Of a stretch of DNA of 64,000 bases, positions 62,161 through 64,000 are shown piece by piece. This DNA comes from Limnephilus marmoratus (taxonomy: Eukaryota; Arthropoda; Insecta; Trichoptera; Limnephilidae): NCBI GenBank assembly GCA_917880885.1, contig OU862917.1, positions 54,420,727 through 54,484,726 on the forward strand, given 5' to 3'. Made by a program: the position numbers and the translations under genes. The notes below the pieces were generated by a model. It did no database searches. It was not told the DNA's origin and saw only the letters and a program-made list of their open reading frames with translations. Numbering within the stretch: the stretch's first letter is position 1; each line of letters opens with the position of its first letter.

Positions 62161-62540
62161 TTTTTTTTTTTACAGTGAATACCGCACAAGAATCTCAACT
62201 GCTCCCGTCTGGAGCCAGTGAGACTATGGCATCCCCAATTGGGGTATGTTGTGAGGCTGAAGGTAGTGGGCAGGGGAAGGAGGTGGGGTAGAGAAAAGTT
62301 GGGAAGTACCTGGCTATTCAGATCTGGTCACCAAACACGGCTAAAGCCATTTTCAAGCAACGTTTCAATTCTGAATGGTGGTCTTACACCAGGGCGATAC
62401 TGATAGTATCTTCCATTCTGGAACATGCCGCAAATATACTATATATTATTTTAAATGAATTAATTGTGAAATAACACAAATTAATCAAATAAAATTTATT
62501 TGCGCATGCCGGGTTCGAACCCGCGACCTCCGGATTGTAA
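62161..62540 (-). mobile_element. SINE-A, inserted in the minisatellite
   Basis: Minus strand: T-run (A-tail) at 62161-62172, GAATACCGCACAAG, GGCATCCCCAATTGGGG, CACCATTCA-type block, and the head's B box (GGTTCGAACCC inverse) ending at CCTCCGG (62533). The head is cut before the A box. Confidence 0.85.
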
Positions 62541-62545
62541 TAATA

Positions 62546-62582
62546 TTATATGTAAGGAGTTGCAGATATTAAATATGTAAGA
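62546..62582. repeat. Minisatellite unit beyond the SINE
   Basis: ATGTAAGGAGTTGCAGATATTA, then AATATGTAAG: one unit of the array at 61918-62160. Confidence 0.75.
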
Positions 62583-62744
62583 AGTTAAAATGTTATTAGG
62601 TAGGTGAAGAAGGGAGAGTACGATAAAACTGAGCGCCAAAACTTGCAGTTCATTTATTTTAAAATAGCTGACCCTGCGTTGCTCGGGGTTTTCGATAATT
62701 ATGAGTAATGAGGTTGTGAATTCTAGTAAACTTAAAAAAAAAAT
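62583..62744. other. Intergenic with repeat scrap
   Basis: TAGCTGACCCTGCGTTGCTC at 62666-62685 is a phrase of dispersed insect repeats. Confidence 0.4.
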
Positions 62745-63112
62745 TTATCTGAATACCGCCCAAGAGTCAACCGCCTGGAGTCAGTGAAACTATGGCGTCC
62801 CCAATTGGGGTATGTTGTGAAGGTAAGAGGGGAGGGGAAGGAGATGGGGAAGAGAAAGTTGGAAAAGTACCTGGCTATTCCAAGATCTAGTAAAAAAACA
62901 CGGCTAAAGCCATTTCAAGCAACGATTCAATTCTAAATGGTGGTCTTACACCAGTGCGATACTGAGAGTATCTTCCACTCTGGAAGGTGCAGCGAATACA
63001 CCTTACATTATTTTAAATGAGTAAATTGTGAAAATTCAAATCAATAAAAATTACTTGCGCATGTTGGGATTTGAACCCGCGACCTCCGGAACGCTAGCCC
63101 TCCAGTGGCCGG
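62745..63112 (-). mobile_element. SINE-A copy
   Basis: Minus strand: GAATACCGCCCAAGAGTC, GGCGTCCCCAATTGGGG, GGCTAAAGCCATTTCAAG, GGTGGTCTTACACCAGTGC, and the head (TTTGAACCCGCGACCTCCGG, then CTAGCCCTCCAGTGGCCGGC) reaching the A-box region. Confidence 0.85.
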
Positions 63113-64000
63113 CAGCTTCAAACATACTAATTTTGGTTGTTGGTGCTGGAAATGTGAAACATTTTTGAATAAAATTATGTAGGTTCAATGAACTCAGAAT
63201 TGCTTTGAATTTAAGTGTCATTGTCATGCTTGTGTGAAGAATAACTCAGCCAAGCGACAAGCTAGGTAACTACTAATGGAATAATATTTTGTATAAGAAA
63301 ATTATTCTAATAGTGTTTTTCACCGGTCAGCGTTATTTTAGTAATTTGTTGAATATTTTTCAAATCTGTAATAATTGTTGCGTTGCTTTATAAAAATAGT
63401 GCATTATTTTTTTTTTTATTTTCACAATGAATCATGTTGTAACCACACATTTTCCGGAGTTTGTGTTTGGTGGGGGATAGAAAAATGAAATATAAATAAG
63501 GAATGAGCCCTGCCAAGTAGGGGTATACGTTATAATATGAGAAGTAAGAGGAAGAACAAGAAACAAGAGGCGAGCAGCAATAGTGTTTTGCTCTGTCGCC
63601 TTCGTTTTATTCAAATCAGATCACACGAACATGAAGATGACATCGTTATATTATACACAAGAAAAAAATGGCCGAGAGAGGATGGGGTTGCTTTACCTTT
63701 CAAATAGACTTTTCTTAAGCAGGGGTAACCCACCCCATGAAAAAAAATTGAGTACCTCCTCTGTTATTTATTTTATTTAAATACATGTTACATAATTAGA
63801 CATTTACATAGAATTGGATACATTGAATCACCATACTAGGCGGCTGCCTGTTTCATGGTGACAATGGAGGATATTTACTTTAAGTGAAGTCTATTGTTAA
63901 CATATGGAACTATTAGTAATGTAATGATGTTGAAAATTGGTAAAGTTATAATAAAAAACTAGTAAAGAGAAAAAGAATTGGGTAAGGATAAGTTTGTGAG
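63113..64000. other. Anonymous AT-rich DNA
   Basis: No repeat or gene recognised up to the end of the window. Confidence 0.4.

Noticed and set aside
1..64000. CRISPR arrays or bacterial operons
   Set aside because: The spaced repeats present are minisatellite or transposon derived, and the whole content is eukaryotic.

Overview
The window looks like intergenic DNA from an arthropod nuclear genome, most likely an insect. It is AT-rich, has no bacterial-style operons, and contains no host protein gene I can defend. Almost all recognisable content is transposable elements of very different ages, often nested. The order of insect cannot be fixed by eye; the RTE-like tails and Helitron-like scraps resemble families common in Lepidoptera and other insects.

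Family names used below are my own. 'LINE-K' is the non-LTR retrotransposon at 33383-36970 (endonuclease plus reverse transcriptase). 'Dwarf-K' are about a dozen short copies (roughly 280-470 bp when complete) that keep only the 5' and 3' ends of LINE-K. 'RTE-W' are 3' ends of an RTE-like element whose protein ends in a RWFGH motif region. 'SINE-A' is a roughly 400 bp tRNA-headed SINE with a conserved AATTGGGGATGCC block. 'SINE-B' is a second tRNA-headed repeat. 'tFB' are palindromic elements whose two arms each carry a tRNA-like head.

Layout. 1-8 kb: dwarf-K copies, a short MITE, a half tFB, one full SINE-A and a terminal-inverted-repeat element around 7.3-8.35 kb. 8-13 kb: mostly anonymous AT-rich DNA with scraps. 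13.36-15.70 kb: a PIF/Harbinger-type transposon with TTA target duplication, carrying Myb-like and transposase remnants, with a Tc1/mariner-type element nested inside. 15.9-18 kb: RTE-W fragments broken by a dwarf-K and by a 151 bp palindromic MITE. 20.6-21.6 kb: dwarf-K, tFB, MITE. 22.1-24.3 kb: two 5'-truncated copies of one CR1-like LINE. 24.8-26.3 kb: a large palindrome, a tRNA-like sequence and a tFB. 26.5-30.6 kb: RTE-W with target duplication, two SINE-A, tFB, MITE. 33.4-37.0 kb: LINE-K. 38.4-44.05 kb: an apparently complete I-clade LINE (ORF1 plus EN-RT-RNase H) inserted in a G-rich MITE with a clear target duplication. 48.16-52.12 kb: a Ty3/gypsy LTR element with identical LTRs and a 5 bp duplication, but lacking the reverse transcriptase core and RNase H. 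53.4-55.5 kb: another 5'-truncated LINE. 55.6-56.4 kb: dwarf-K and a piggyBac-type MITE. 58.26-59.34 kb: an unexplained block made almost wholly of strong hairpins. 59.6-63.1 kb: SINE-A copies, a foldback, and a minisatellite interrupted by a SINE.

How parts relate: LINE-K could mobilise dwarf-K, because the copies share its ends and its 3' hairpin. The gypsy copy, having identical LTRs but no RT, must have used enzymes supplied from elsewhere if it moved in this form. The most puzzling feature is the hairpin block at 58.26-59.34 kb, which matches no element class I recognise.
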